From Microbacteriaceae bacterium VKM Ac-2855 (GTDB taxonomy: Bacteria; Actinomycetota; Actinomycetes; Actinomycetales; Microbacteriaceae), in contig JABMLG010000002.1 of the NCBI GenBank assembly GCA_013204985.1, positions 620,001 to 684,000 on the forward strand: a stretch of DNA of 64,000 bases. Reading direction: 5' to 3'. A program made the translations under genes and the position numbers. Under the pieces are notes generated by a model. The model was given only the letters and a program-made list of their open reading frames with translations. It did not search any database and was not told the origin of the DNA. This document shows, piece by piece, positions 41,568 to 48,912 of the stretch (position 1 is the first letter of the stretch; every line of letters begins with the position of its first letter).

Positions 41568-42083
41568 TCAGCGCAATGGCTTCCCGGTGATCGTCAGGTA
41601 TCGATGTTGTGTGTAGAACTCGACGGAGATCCCGTCGATGCGTCGTCGCCAGCCCTTCTCGGCCTCGGCATAAACCCAGAGGTGCACACCGTCACCGGAC
41701 GGCGACCACTCGGCATAGAAGTGAGGTGTCGACTCGATGAGTGCCGCCGCTGATCGTTCTAGGACGCCATCTGCCGCTACGTGGTCCAGGTCGTAGCAAC
41801 CGATGCCGGTGCCGTCGAGCACAAAACCCAAGCCGACTCCGACCGTCGATGCGACCGCCGCATCGTAGGTTGACCATGTGGAGCGATCAGTTGAGCTAGC
41901 CGGCATTCCGTTCGCGGTCATCGGCACCTTGCTGCTGGTGCGACGGATCCAGTTCGGTCGCGACAAAAGCTCCACGGGCAGCATGTTGGTCTGCCTGCTC
42001 AGCGCCTTCCTACATCGCGGCGAGCATGTCTTCGTGCCGGCGCGCCTCAGCAGTAGGGAGACATGACAAACCGCGCATCGCAT
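41568..42083 (-). CDS. Zinc-ribbon primase-polymerase-like protein
   Basis: 171 residues. An N-terminal C-x2-C...C-x3-C zinc ribbon (CAVC, CSPRC) precedes a prim-pol (AEP) N-terminal-like domain: K-V-P-M-T, ASSTDRSTWSTYDAA, GCYDLDHV with the catalytic acid pair, and EWSPSGDGVHLWV. The helicase half of complete phage primases is missing, so this is a minimal or truncated primase. A TAGAAT box ends 6 bases before the ATG at 42083, suggesting its own leaderless promoter. Confidence 0.75.
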   Translation of the reverse strand: MRCAVCHVSLLLRRAGTKTCSPRCRKALSRQTNMLPVELLSRPNWIRRTSSKVPMTANGMPASSTDRSTWSTYDAAVASTVGVGLGFVLDGTGIGCYDLDHVAADGVLERSAAALIESTPHFYAEWSPSGDGVHLWVYAEAEKGWRRRIDGISVEFYTQHRYLTITGKPLR

Positions 42084-42089
42084 ACCTCA

Positions 42090-42095
42090 ATTCTA
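42090..42095 (-). promoter_or_regulatory. Candidate -10 box of the prim-pol-like gene
   Basis: TAGAAT on the minus strand ends 6 bases before the ATG at 42083. No ribosome site is needed if the mRNA is leaderless. Confidence 0.45.
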
Positions 42096-42133
42096 GTCGA
42101 TGTCACACATAATCCTTTTGTTTACAGGGATCT

Positions 42134-42161
42134 AGCCCGGTATCTAGATGACGACCGGGCT
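42134..42161. terminator. Hairpin in the 266-bp gap
   Basis: Perfect AGCCCGGT/ACCGGGCT arms with a 12-base loop. It separates the prim-pol-like promoter from the region before the gene at 42350. Confidence 0.55.
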
Positions 42162-42349
42162 GTGCGCCGATCTGCGAAGCGGACCACCTCATAAGGTCCG
42201 AAAGGGCCGGATAGGGCCGGAGATCAGCCCTCAGGGGCCGTGAGACCCGGAACCCCCAGAGTCGTAGCGAACCGGAATCGCAGCAACCCTCCGGTCTACA
42301 GTCATGCCCGGGAGGGGGTCCCTGCACACCCCCCCGATAGGCTGTCGAG

Positions 42350-42835
42350 GTGCCTGACTCGATAGATCTCCGCGATGTGGAGGCCACCGTCAACGCCGCC
42401 GTCGCCTCGATGCTTCGGCATCCTGATCGAGCGTCGATGTACTGGTTCGCGCGGTACCCGAAGGAGTCGTGCACGGGTGCCAGCTTCGTTATCGGACAGG
42501 TCCTTTGCGACCGAGACCTTGGTGATTGGACGCTGACCGTTCACGCCGACACGAATAGCAACTATCACGCCTGGCTTGAAATGCAGCTAACGGACGGACG
42601 GACAGTCGTGGTGGACTCGACAGTCCACCAGTTTCCGGCACTGAGCACTACGTCCTACTTCGGCACCGAGAAGTCGCCGGCGCTTGAGCGATTCTCCGAG
42701 GGCGAGGTCTACAGCTTCAAGATGAGCAGGCCCGACTCTCACGCCGCGGGGAAGGTGCCGCAGTTTCGCGAGATGCTGGAGTGGGTCAGGAGTGACATCG
42801 AACCCCTGACCCATCCCGGCGAGGGGGCGTCCTGA
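42350..42835 (+). CDS. Hypothetical protein with a possible transglutaminase-like triad
   Basis: 161 residues. ESCTGASFVIGQ, NSNYHAWLEM and VVVDSTVHQF place Cys, His and Asp in the order and spacing of transglutaminase/NlpC-like folds. This is weak evidence, and no family is assigned. GTG start after a GGGAGGGGG tract. It is the only rightward gene in the middle of the element and ends flush against the convergent gene at 42836. Confidence 0.55.
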   Translation: MPDSIDLRDVEATVNAAVASMLRHPDRASMYWFARYPKESCTGASFVIGQVLCDRDLGDWTLTVHADTNSNYHAWLEMQLTDGRTVVVDSTVHQFPALSTTSYFGTEKSPALERFSEGEVYSFKMSRPDSHAAGKVPQFREMLEWVRSDIEPLTHPGEGAS

Positions 42836-43900
42836 TCAGTCGCGACCGGCGTTCCACGCGGCGGACCGTGCTCGGTTCTCGGCGGCGAACCCGGCGTTGG
42901 CTCGGAGTCGCTGCAGCGCCTTGGTGTCGCCCTGCATCGCCCTCGTGCTGACGGGTGGCGTGGCACTGACGGTCAGGTCCGCGTCCGTGTCGATGCCGGT
43001 CAGTCGGTAGTAATCGGCTCGGGCTTCCTGCTGTGCAATGGGGATGGCTATCGTCACCGCCGCTGTGGCTAGGCCTGCTGCCTTGGCTGCTGCTCGGTAC
43101 GTCCCGAGGTCGGGGATCCACGGGTAGGTGCCCTCGGCGATGGTGAGCAGGTGTTCCTCTCGGCTGATGCCCTTCGGCCACCACGACTCGGGGTCTTGCT
43201 CCCACGTCGGCTGCACGTCTCGTAGCCATGCGGTGTACGACTTCGATGCGGGGCTGTCGCGGTAGCTGGTGCTGGCTGAGGTGAGGCGCCTGCTGACATA
43301 GTGCGGGTGCACGTCGATGCTGTCGGCGTACAGGCAGGTGGTCAGCAGTTCGGAGCGGGTGCGGTCGGTGGCGACCTCGCGGAGGATGTCGAGCTGCACG
43401 GCGCGAATCTGGTCGTACGCGTCTACGAGGTCTGCGAGTTCACGCCAGGCGTCGGTGGACTCGGTGCCGGCGGTGATCGCCTGCGCCGCGGTACTGACGC
43501 CGGTGAGCTTCGGGGCAAGCGCGCGAACGGCGTCGATGGTGTCGGCGAGTTCGTTGCTTAGGTGAGCGAAAGCGAGATCGGAGTGCGACCCGATGTACTG
43601 GCTGCGCACTTCCGACACGGGCACTCCGGCCTTCCGGATTGCGAGGTCGCGCAGTTCGGCGGCTCGGTCGTCTACCTCAGCCTGCGCGGCGTCAGCAGCG
43701 ACGTCCGCAGGCACGGGCTCACTGTTCGCGAGGAGGTCGGCCACGCGCTCGTAGAGCGCCTGCACGGCGATCGGGTAGCGCTTGGCAGGACCGGTAGAGC
43801 CATAGGCTCTGCGGGCATTCTCTGCCGCTGTGAGCGCTTCGGTGAAGCCGGGTATCGCGGCGAACGTGCGCCCGCGAACATTGTCGGTGGTGATGGTCAC
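42836..43900 (-). CDS. Large hypothetical element protein
   Basis: 354 residues, mostly helical, no family recognised. The start is GTG at 43900 with AAGGAG 5 bases upstream. It overlaps the preceding 45-residue gene by four bases (GTGA). The sequence is rich in Ala, Arg, Asp and Trp (WEQDPESWWPKGISREEHLL) and has one hydrophobic stretch (AAGLATAAVTIAIPI). It is the last gene of the leftward train. Confidence 0.7.
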   Translation of the reverse strand: MTITTDNVRGRTFAAIPGFTEALTAAENARRAYGSTGPAKRYPIAVQALYERVADLLANSEPVPADVAADAAQAEVDDRAAELRDLAIRKAGVPVSEVRSQYIGSHSDLAFAHLSNELADTIDAVRALAPKLTGVSTAAQAITAGTESTDAWRELADLVDAYDQIRAVQLDILREVATDRTRSELLTTCLYADSIDVHPHYVSRRLTSASTSYRDSPASKSYTAWLRDVQPTWEQDPESWWPKGISREEHLLTIAEGTYPWIPDLGTYRAAAKAAGLATAAVTIAIPIAQQEARADYYRLTGIDTDADLTVSATPPVSTRAMQGDTKALQRLRANAGFAAENRARSAAWNAGRD

Positions 43901-44034
43901 TTCTTCTCCTTGGTCTTGGTCCCGAATCGGCGCTCGGCCTCGGTGCGCCCGTTCGGGCCGAAGCTCGGGGTGGTCTTGTTCTCGGTGGCGATGCGGCGGA
44001 TCTCTGCCTGCTGCTCGGGTGTGAAGTCGGTCAT
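43897..44034 (-). CDS. Small conserved element protein
   Basis: 45 residues (MTDFTPEQQAEIRRIATENK at the start, ending KTKEKK). The N-terminus is similar to that of the neighbouring 67-residue protein (MSEFTTAQRAEIAKIARTEA). Overlap GTGA with the next gene and a shared AGGAG argue that it is real despite its size. Confidence 0.65.
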   Translation of the reverse strand: MTDFTPEQQAEIRRIATENKTTPSFGPNGRTEAERRFGTKTKEKK

Positions 44035-44043
44035 GGTCGCTCC

Positions 44044-44247
44044 TCAGTCGCCGGTGCCCCAACGGGCGGCGGGGGTGAACGTGCCGGGGATGTCTCCCCG
44101 GCGGCGTGCGAGTTCCTGCTCGGTGTCGTCGGCGGTGTCGTGCGGTGTGCGTCCGAGGTTGTCGAGCGGGATGCGGTTGACGCGGGCCGCTTCGGTGCGT
44201 GCGATCTTCGCGATCTCTGCGCGCTGGGCGGTGGTGAATTCAGACAT
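44044..44247 (-). CDS. Small element protein, paralogue of its neighbour
   Basis: 67 residues. The first 16 residues share the pattern M-(S/T)-(E/D)-F-T-x2-Q-x-A-E-I-x2-I-A with the downstream 45-residue protein. The rest is hydrophilic (GRTPHDTADDTEQELARRRG). Start ATG at 44247 lies within the preceding stop codon region (overlap 8 bp). Function unknown. Confidence 0.65.
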   Translation of the reverse strand: MSEFTTAQRAEIAKIARTEAARVNRIPLDNLGRTPHDTADDTEQELARRRGDIPGTFTPAARWGTGD

Positions 44248-44440
44248 GGGTCTTGCCTTCCTGGTTTCGGGTGGGTGGTGTGCCTTGCGGGTGTATCTCG
44301 ACGTAACCGGCCCCGCGAAGTGCGGTGACGACGTGCTGCGCGAGTTCGCCGAGGATGTCGCCCCGGGCAGCGCGCTCATCACGGAGCCGGGTCTCGTTCC
44401 GGCGAGCGATCGACTGCCAACGGTCACGGTCAGCTGTCAT
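44240..44440 (-). CDS. Small hypothetical element protein
   Basis: 66 residues, charged helix (DRDRWQSIARRNETRLRDER) followed by a short beta region. It overlaps the next gene by 8 bp, so the two are coupled. Start ATG at 44440. Confidence 0.6.
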   Translation of the reverse strand: MTADRDRWQSIARRNETRLRDERAARGDILGELAQHVVTALRGAGYVEIHPQGTPPTRNQEGKTHV

Positions 44441-44450
44441 CGCCTCGAGG

Positions 44451-44753
44451 TCAGTCGGCAGGCTCGGGGCCGTCAAGGTTGATTCCGGCAAGCTGGTCCT
44501 CAAGCGCAGTGGTCGCCTTGACTTGATCCCCGCCGCTGAGGACCAGCAGCAGACCGGCACCGTCGAACGACAAACGAGTGATGAGCTGCCACAAAGCCGG
44601 AACACCGATCCCGGTCTCGTAATCCTCGAACGCCTCAACCATGACCTGAGCGAACAGTTCGTCATCGTTACGCAGGTGCGCGAGAACCACACGGCATGCG
44701 CGGGCCTCATCGATCGGACGAGGAACCGCGGGTATCTCGTTGGGGTTGGTCAT
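44451..44753 (-). CDS. Hypothetical element protein
   Basis: 100 residues, acidic, no family recognised (RACRVVLAHLRNDDELFAQV). It overlaps the upstream gene by 4 bp. The end has a short hydrophobic segment, AGLLLVLSG. Confidence 0.65.
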   Translation of the reverse strand: MTNPNEIPAVPRPIDEARACRVVLAHLRNDDELFAQVMVEAFEDYETGIGVPALWQLITRLSFDGAGLLLVLSGGDQVKATTALEDQLAGINLDGPEPAD

Positions 44754-45346
44754 GATGCGTTCCTCTCGTCAGGGCGCATGCCCCAACTCTCGATAGCGGT
44801 CTTCGCCTTCTCCGGCATTCGTTCCCAGTCGGCAAGAGTGAACGCGGTGAGGGAACCAACTTCGACGTCTCGCCAAGCTGGTTCTTCGTCACCTACTACG
44901 TGCCTTTCCTTCCTGGCCTGTCCTTGCCTGTGCTGTCCTGGGGACACGTCCCTGGGGACGTCCCCAGGGACGTCCGCGAAGGCTGGGCTGGGTTCGGCTT
45001 CCAACCCCGCCTTCGCCGCTCGTTGTCGTGCCTTCTTCTCGCGGTCGCGGCGACGCATGTTCTCCACGACTTCGAGTTCGTGCTTGCTGGTCTGCGTCTG
45101 GGCGAAGTCGCAGATCAACCACCGACCATCGCCTGTCTCGACCCAAAGTGCGAGAGCGACGAAAGCGAGGACGGCAGAGGTCGAGAACCGGGGGATGAGC
45201 GGCAGGTCGTCTGCGACGATCACGCCGTCTGTCCGGTTGGAGACGGACCAGATGGTTGCAGTGATGTACGAGCGGAACTCTGCGTCACTGAGGCGACCTA
45301 TCCGGCGGTCGAGTAGGTAGCGTTCGGGCATTCGGGCGTCGACCAT
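44750..45346 (-). CDS. Phage-type replication-like protein
   Basis: 198 residues. The N-terminal part (YLLDRRIGRLSDAEFRSYIT, then VSNRTDGVI) resembles winged-helix regions of phage replisome organisers; the middle is a basic linker (RRRDREKKARQRAAK). The assignment is tentative, without clear motifs. It lies next to the hairpin at 45371-45402. Confidence 0.55.
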   Translation of the reverse strand: MVDARMPERYLLDRRIGRLSDAEFRSYITATIWSVSNRTDGVIVADDLPLIPRFSTSAVLAFVALALWVETGDGRWLICDFAQTQTSKHELEVVENMRRRDREKKARQRAAKAGLEAEPSPAFADVPGDVPRDVSPGQHRQGQARKERHVVGDEEPAWRDVEVGSLTAFTLADWERMPEKAKTAIESWGMRPDERNAS

Positions 45347-45370
45347 CTGGGCCTCCTCTCGTGGGGCTGG

Positions 45371-45402
45371 GGTCGGCCTCGACTATTTCGTCGGGGCCGA
45401 CC
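45371..45402 (-). terminator. Hairpin in the 63-bp gap of the gene train
   Basis: GGTCGGCC/GGCCGACC with an inner CGAC/GTCG stem. There is no T tract, so it may be an attenuator or processing site. Confidence 0.55.
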
Positions 45403-45409
45403 GGATCGG

Positions 45410-46087
45410 TTAGTCGGGGGAGCCGTGCTCGATCACCTCGCCCGTGTCGGGGTCGACAGTCGGGTCCGGCTCGGGTCTGATCGCGTCCAGAAACTCGGTC
45501 AGGATCGAGATGTGCTGGACGGTTTCAGCCCAGAGGTAGCCGAGTGCTTCCCGGTTCCGGTGAAGCCGGTCGTCCGCGATGATGCGGTCGAACCTGTTCG
45601 CGATGTTCCGGAGGTCGACCACGGCGGAGTGCGCGGTGCTCGTGATCGGTCGGCGGTTAGGCTCGCGCTTCGGCTCTGGCGCCTTCGGAGCTGGCCGGGG
45701 CCGCGACTTGCCGTCTGCGCTGTTGATCCGCGGAGAACTGTTACCCGGAGGTAACACTTGCTGGTCCTGATGGATGGTCTTGTTGCTGACCTTCGTGACG
45801 GCGGCGATCCCGCGGGTGCTCATGCCCGCGTTGGTCAGAGCAGCGACGATGGGCAACCTGTCCGCCTGCGAGGTCTTCACCGCCAAGTGCTCCGCCGCGT
45901 ACGCGTCCCATGAAGTGAACCCGAGTGCAGACCAGGCTCTTCGTTCATACGCTTCGATGACGAGGACGGTAAACTTGTCGTAGGCGTCGGTGATGCTGTC
46001 GCGCAGCAGACCGATGCGGAACGTGGCCTTTTTGGCTTCCTCGGCGGTCATCTCGATGACTGCGTCGACTACCTCGATGTCACTCAC
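45410..46087 (-). CDS. Hypothetical protein with HTH-like segment
   Basis: 225 residues. ADRLPIVAALTNAGMSTRGI and AAVTKVSNKTIHQDQQV look like a helix-turn-helix of the kind found in phage or ParB-like proteins. Flanking regions are a helical N-terminus and a Pro/Arg-rich linker. Overlaps the upstream gene by 4 bp. Confidence 0.65.
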   Translation of the reverse strand: MSDIEVVDAVIEMTAEEAKKATFRIGLLRDSITDAYDKFTVLVIEAYERRAWSALGFTSWDAYAAEHLAVKTSQADRLPIVAALTNAGMSTRGIAAVTKVSNKTIHQDQQVLPPGNSSPRINSADGKSRPRPAPKAPEPKREPNRRPITSTAHSAVVDLRNIANRFDRIIADDRLHRNREALGYLWAETVQHISILTEFLDAIRPEPDPTVDPDTGEVIEHGSPD

Positions 46088-46602
46088 GCGTCAGTCCCCT
46101 TGCTGAATAGGCCCGCCGCGTGTGCTTCGCCGAGGGTTCGGTGTCCCGATGCCCTGAGCATGTCCGCGAGTGCGAGGTACGGGCTGTCCTCGGGGGCGGG
46201 CGGCACCACGTGCAGGTGTCGCTTCGGAGGCGTCACGAGCTTGATGAACGCCGCACGGTCACCGTCATGGCGTGGGAAGTAGCGGGCCGGACCGTAGCCG
46301 GGAATGCCAAGGTCGATGTCCTCGTAGACCGGGCTGCCGTCCGTGTACGTCGTTGCCATCGCCCAGCCGAGGTCGGTGAACGTCACGCGCAGCCCGTCCC
46401 AGCGGATGCCTTCGACGCGCTCGGCGAGAGCGAGCCACAGCATCCGCCGGCACGAGTCCAGGATCTCGCTTTCGGATTCGAGATCGACACCTTCGATGTT
46501 GCCCGCGATGGCGTCCTGTACGCCCTCAATCGTCCCGGTGGTGCGCCACACCACCGACTTGAGAGCGTCCAGGTCCGTGCCGTTCACGCGGCCGCTCAAC
46601 AC
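46084..46602 (-). CDS. Hypothetical element protein
   Basis: 172 residues, no family recognised. Central motif W-D-G-L-R-V-T-F-T-D-L-G-W-A and YGPARYFPRHDGDRA. It overlaps its neighbours at both ends (7 and 4 bp). Confidence 0.65.
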   Translation of the reverse strand: MLSGRVNGTDLDALKSVVWRTTGTIEGVQDAIAGNIEGVDLESESEILDSCRRMLWLALAERVEGIRWDGLRVTFTDLGWAMATTYTDGSPVYEDIDLGIPGYGPARYFPRHDGDRAAFIKLVTPPKRHLHVVPPAPEDSPYLALADMLRASGHRTLGEAHAAGLFSKGTDA

Positions 46603-46817
46603 GTCACCTCGTCCAGCCAGGCGTCATCGGACGCAGCGGGCTTCTCGGTCGCGGCGGCGGCCTCGAGTAAGGCGGTGGCCAATCTGCGCGCCTCATCGGG
46701 TAGGAAAGCGAGTTCGAGCCCATTCGTCTCGACTCGCACCACGGGCACAGTATCGAGCATGACCGCCGGCTCGACGGTGACGTAGCCGGAGAACCGTGTG
46801 TCCACGAGGGCGCTCAC
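46596..46817 (-). CDS. Small hypothetical element protein
   Basis: 73 residues from the GTG at 46817 (SALVDTRFSGYVTVEPAVML). It overlaps the upstream gene by 4 bp. Family unknown. Confidence 0.6.
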   Translation of the reverse strand: MSALVDTRFSGYVTVEPAVMLDTVPVVRVETNGLELAFLPDEARRLATALLEAAAATEKPAASDDAWLDEVTC

Positions 46818-47347
46818 TGTACGGCCTCGGCGCTCAGCAGGCGCTCGACGGTCGCCGCGCTCGATGCGAGGTCGGCCGCGAACGTCCGGAGGCCGTCCGT
46901 GCTGGTGTCGAACCCGGTCTCGCAGGCGAACACGATGCACGGGGATCCGATCGTGACATTCCCGTAAGCGTCTCGAACATCTTCGCGCTTGACCCACACG
47001 GCGTAGTCGGCGGTCTCGGTTACGTACCTGCAGTGATCCGTGAGGCAGGTGCGGTGATCGGTGCGGAGCGTGTCTGTCTCGTGGTGATCGAGGTTGCACC
47101 AGGACGGGCACGGGGTGGTGAACGGGACATGCGGGAAGGTCATAGATGTGAGGTAGTGCCAGAGGTGCGCCGTTGAGACGTTGGACAGGTCACAGCCGCC
47201 TGCCCATCGTTCGATCACGTCGAACTCGGGAGTGCCGGGGTAGACGTGTTGGAAGGCGGGCGGAGCGGCCTGCGCGGCGGCGATGATCGCCCGGTCCCTC
47301 TCCACAATCTCGGGTGTGATGACGGTGGTCTCTGTTACCGTGGTCAT
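46814..47347 (-). CDS. DUF6907-like protein
   Basis: 177 residues. C-P-S-W-C-N-L-D-H-H-E-T-D and a later acidic/aromatic segment match the actinobacterial DUF6907 pattern (PxWCxxxH), function unknown. Start ATG at 47347 with AAGGAA 8 bases upstream; the longer frame to 47437 is not needed. Confidence 0.7.
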   Translation of the reverse strand: MTTVTETTVITPEIVERDRAIIAAAQAAPPAFQHVYPGTPEFDVIERWAGGCDLSNVSTAHLWHYLTSMTFPHVPFTTPCPSWCNLDHHETDTLRTDHRTCLTDHCRYVTETADYAVWVKREDVRDAYGNVTIGSPCIVFACETGFDTSTDGLRTFAADLASSAATVERLLSAEAVQ

Positions 47348-47433
47348 GATCTTGATTCCTTCGCTTTCGTGATGGCTTGCGGTGGGGTCGTTGCCGGAGT
47401 TTGCGTTGGCGCGCAGCTCCGGCTTTTTCGTAT

Positions 47434-47757
47434 TCACGCTGCTTCCCAGCGTGTCGCGGGTCGCTTCGCTCGGCTGAGACCCTTTTCATCTGCAGCGCGA
47501 ACGAGACCGGCGTGCAGCAGCTCGGAGGTCCGCGAGCGGATCGAGGTCTCGGTGACGTGGGGGACGTTGTCGCTGATCTCGGCTTCGCGGTACCGGTCCG
47601 CGATCTGCTCGTGAGTCAGCGGGCCGTGCGCGTGCAGGAGCAGCAAGATCGCGTTCTTCACAGGTGTGATGCGCGCCTCGGTCTGCTCAGCAGCGGCGAG
47701 CTGATCGGGACGCAGCACGTCCCATGTCGCCCGCGCCTTCTCGGTGGTGCTGGTCAT
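47434..47757 (-). CDS. Winged-helix-like element protein
   Basis: 107 residues. ILLLLHAHGPLTHEQIADRY and SIRSRTSELLHAGLVRAA resemble a winged helix for DNA binding. It may regulate the train or assist replication. It ends 87 bp before the DUF6907-like start. Confidence 0.7.
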   Translation of the reverse strand: MTSTTEKARATWDVLRPDQLAAAEQTEARITPVKNAILLLLHAHGPLTHEQIADRYREAEISDNVPHVTETSIRSRTSELLHAGLVRAADEKGLSRAKRPATRWEAA

Positions 47758-47760
47758 CGG

Positions 47761-48060
47761 TTACTCCTTTCGAACGTGAGCGCGAACGCTGCGACCGCGA
47801 CGGCTCGGGGTGAAGGTGTAGAGGTGCAGAGCGGCGGCTAGCGCCTGCCCGCTGATGCGGAACACGGTGGCTCCTGTGTGGTCCACGACGCTGAAATCGT
47901 CAGCGGCGAGGATGTGTCTGATCGCGGCTTCCCCGGTGGGGTCCGCGTACCAGAGGCGGGTGAGATCCTGGCCCGAAGCAACAAGATCAAGAGGCGAGTT
48001 CGGCGTGTCTATGCCGACACCGCCTCGGCGGTGCCCTGTCGCGCGGTCGACTCGATCCAT
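47761..48060 (-). CDS. Hypothetical element protein
   Basis: Up to 99 residues. The C-terminal part (LWYADPTGEAAIRHILAADD, then FRISGQALAAALHLY) looks ordered, while the first 30 residues overlap the excisionase gene and may not be translated. Family unknown. Confidence 0.55.
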   Translation of the reverse strand: MDRVDRATGHRRGGVGIDTPNSPLDLVASGQDLTRLWYADPTGEAAIRHILAADDFSVVDHTGATVFRISGQALAAALHLYTFTPSRRGRSVRAHVRKE

Positions 48061-48248
48061 TCGATGACCTCACTCTCGAGATACACGATGGTCCGTGGCG
48101 TCGGACGTCGGTAGCGAGGGCCTTCCCCTCGGAATCGGAGGCCCGCGAGGTTGTTCTTCGTCATGCCCGGGATCAGGTCGCAGACCTGCTCCGGCGTGAT
48201 GTACCGAACCGCGTTGTCCTGCTGGACCGCGGGGTGCGTCACCGTCAT
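48009..48248 (-). CDS. AlpA/excisionase-like HTH protein
   Basis: 79 residues. ITPEQVCDLIPGMTKNNLAG, then RYRRPTPRTIVYLESEVIEW is the MerR-type HTH of AlpA and phage excisionases. It would bend DNA for excision and/or activate the element. The ATG at 48248 has AGGAG 7 bases upstream. It is first in the leftward train and divergent from the HTH-integrase pair. Confidence 0.82.
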   Translation of the reverse strand: MTVTHPAVQQDNAVRYITPEQVCDLIPGMTKNNLAGLRFRGEGPRYRRPTPRTIVYLESEVIEWIESTARQGTAEAVSA

Positions 48249-48270
48249 TTGTCTCTCCTTGTCCACGTTT

Positions 48271-48294
48271 TGCGAGACGTGGTCACGTCCCGCA
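48271..48294. promoter_or_regulatory. 24-bp operator-like palindrome upstream of the excisionase gene
   Basis: TGCGAGACGTG/CACGTCCCGCA have 11-bp arms with one mismatch and a GT centre. Further ACGTGG boxes are at 48263-48268 (inverted) and 48331-48336 (within GTGGCCAC). A repressor, possibly the product of the divergent gene, could bind these. Confidence 0.6.
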
Positions 48295-48387
48295 ATCACG
48301 ACCCTAGGAGATGTGTCCAAGAAATTCAAGACGTGGCCACAAATTAGTGTCGCAACTTTGAAATCCGTGGACGCTAAGGTGGTGCAC

Positions 48388-48912
48388 ATGACTGAACGAC
48401 CACCACGGGAACCAGGCGCATGGGTGCGAGCGAAGTATGGCGACGGCGAGATCGACGTGTTACCAGACCTCGTAGTTCCCGCCAGATGGACGATGATCGG
48501 ACTCCTGATAGCCGAGGCAGACGGAGTCGAAGTCGATCTCGAGCAGGAGTGGGACGCTGATCGCAAGCAGCTTTCTACGCGCGTGCTCACGATCCATGCC
48601 GCCCGCGGCCTGACAGCCACGCAGCTCCATGGGCTGGCGCGAATCTCAACGATCACGGCCGGAAACCACTTCGTGCAGGTTCGAGCCGAGGACGGCACCC
48701 TGAGTCCGTTCGGCGTGAACCCGGACCACCTCGCGAGGATGAAGGCAGACGGCCCAACCGACGAGACTCTGCTATGGGTGGCTCGCCTGTACGCCGCGTC
48801 GCGCTCATATGGGCAAGCGCCCAACAAGTCCGTTGTCGGGTATTTCGATATCAATCAACGGACGGCCACGCGATGGATCGCGAAGGCTCGCAAGGCAGGC
48901 CTGCTCGACTAA
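48388..48912 (+). CDS. HTH protein coupled to the integrase (candidate master regulator)
   Basis: 174 residues. The C-terminal part (ETLLWVARLYAASRSYGQAP, then INQRTATRWIAKARKAGLL) is a helix-turn-helix. The N-terminal part (PARWTMIGLLIAEADGVEVD) is a fold I do not know. It overlaps the integrase start by one base (TAATG), so both are made together. The position is that of the repressor gene in many islands, but function is inferred. Confidence 0.75.
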   Translation: MTERPPREPGAWVRAKYGDGEIDVLPDLVVPARWTMIGLLIAEADGVEVDLEQEWDADRKQLSTRVLTIHAARGLTATQLHGLARISTITAGNHFVQVRAEDGTLSPFGVNPDHLARMKADGPTDETLLWVARLYAASRSYGQAPNKSVVGYFDINQRTATRWIAKARKAGLLD

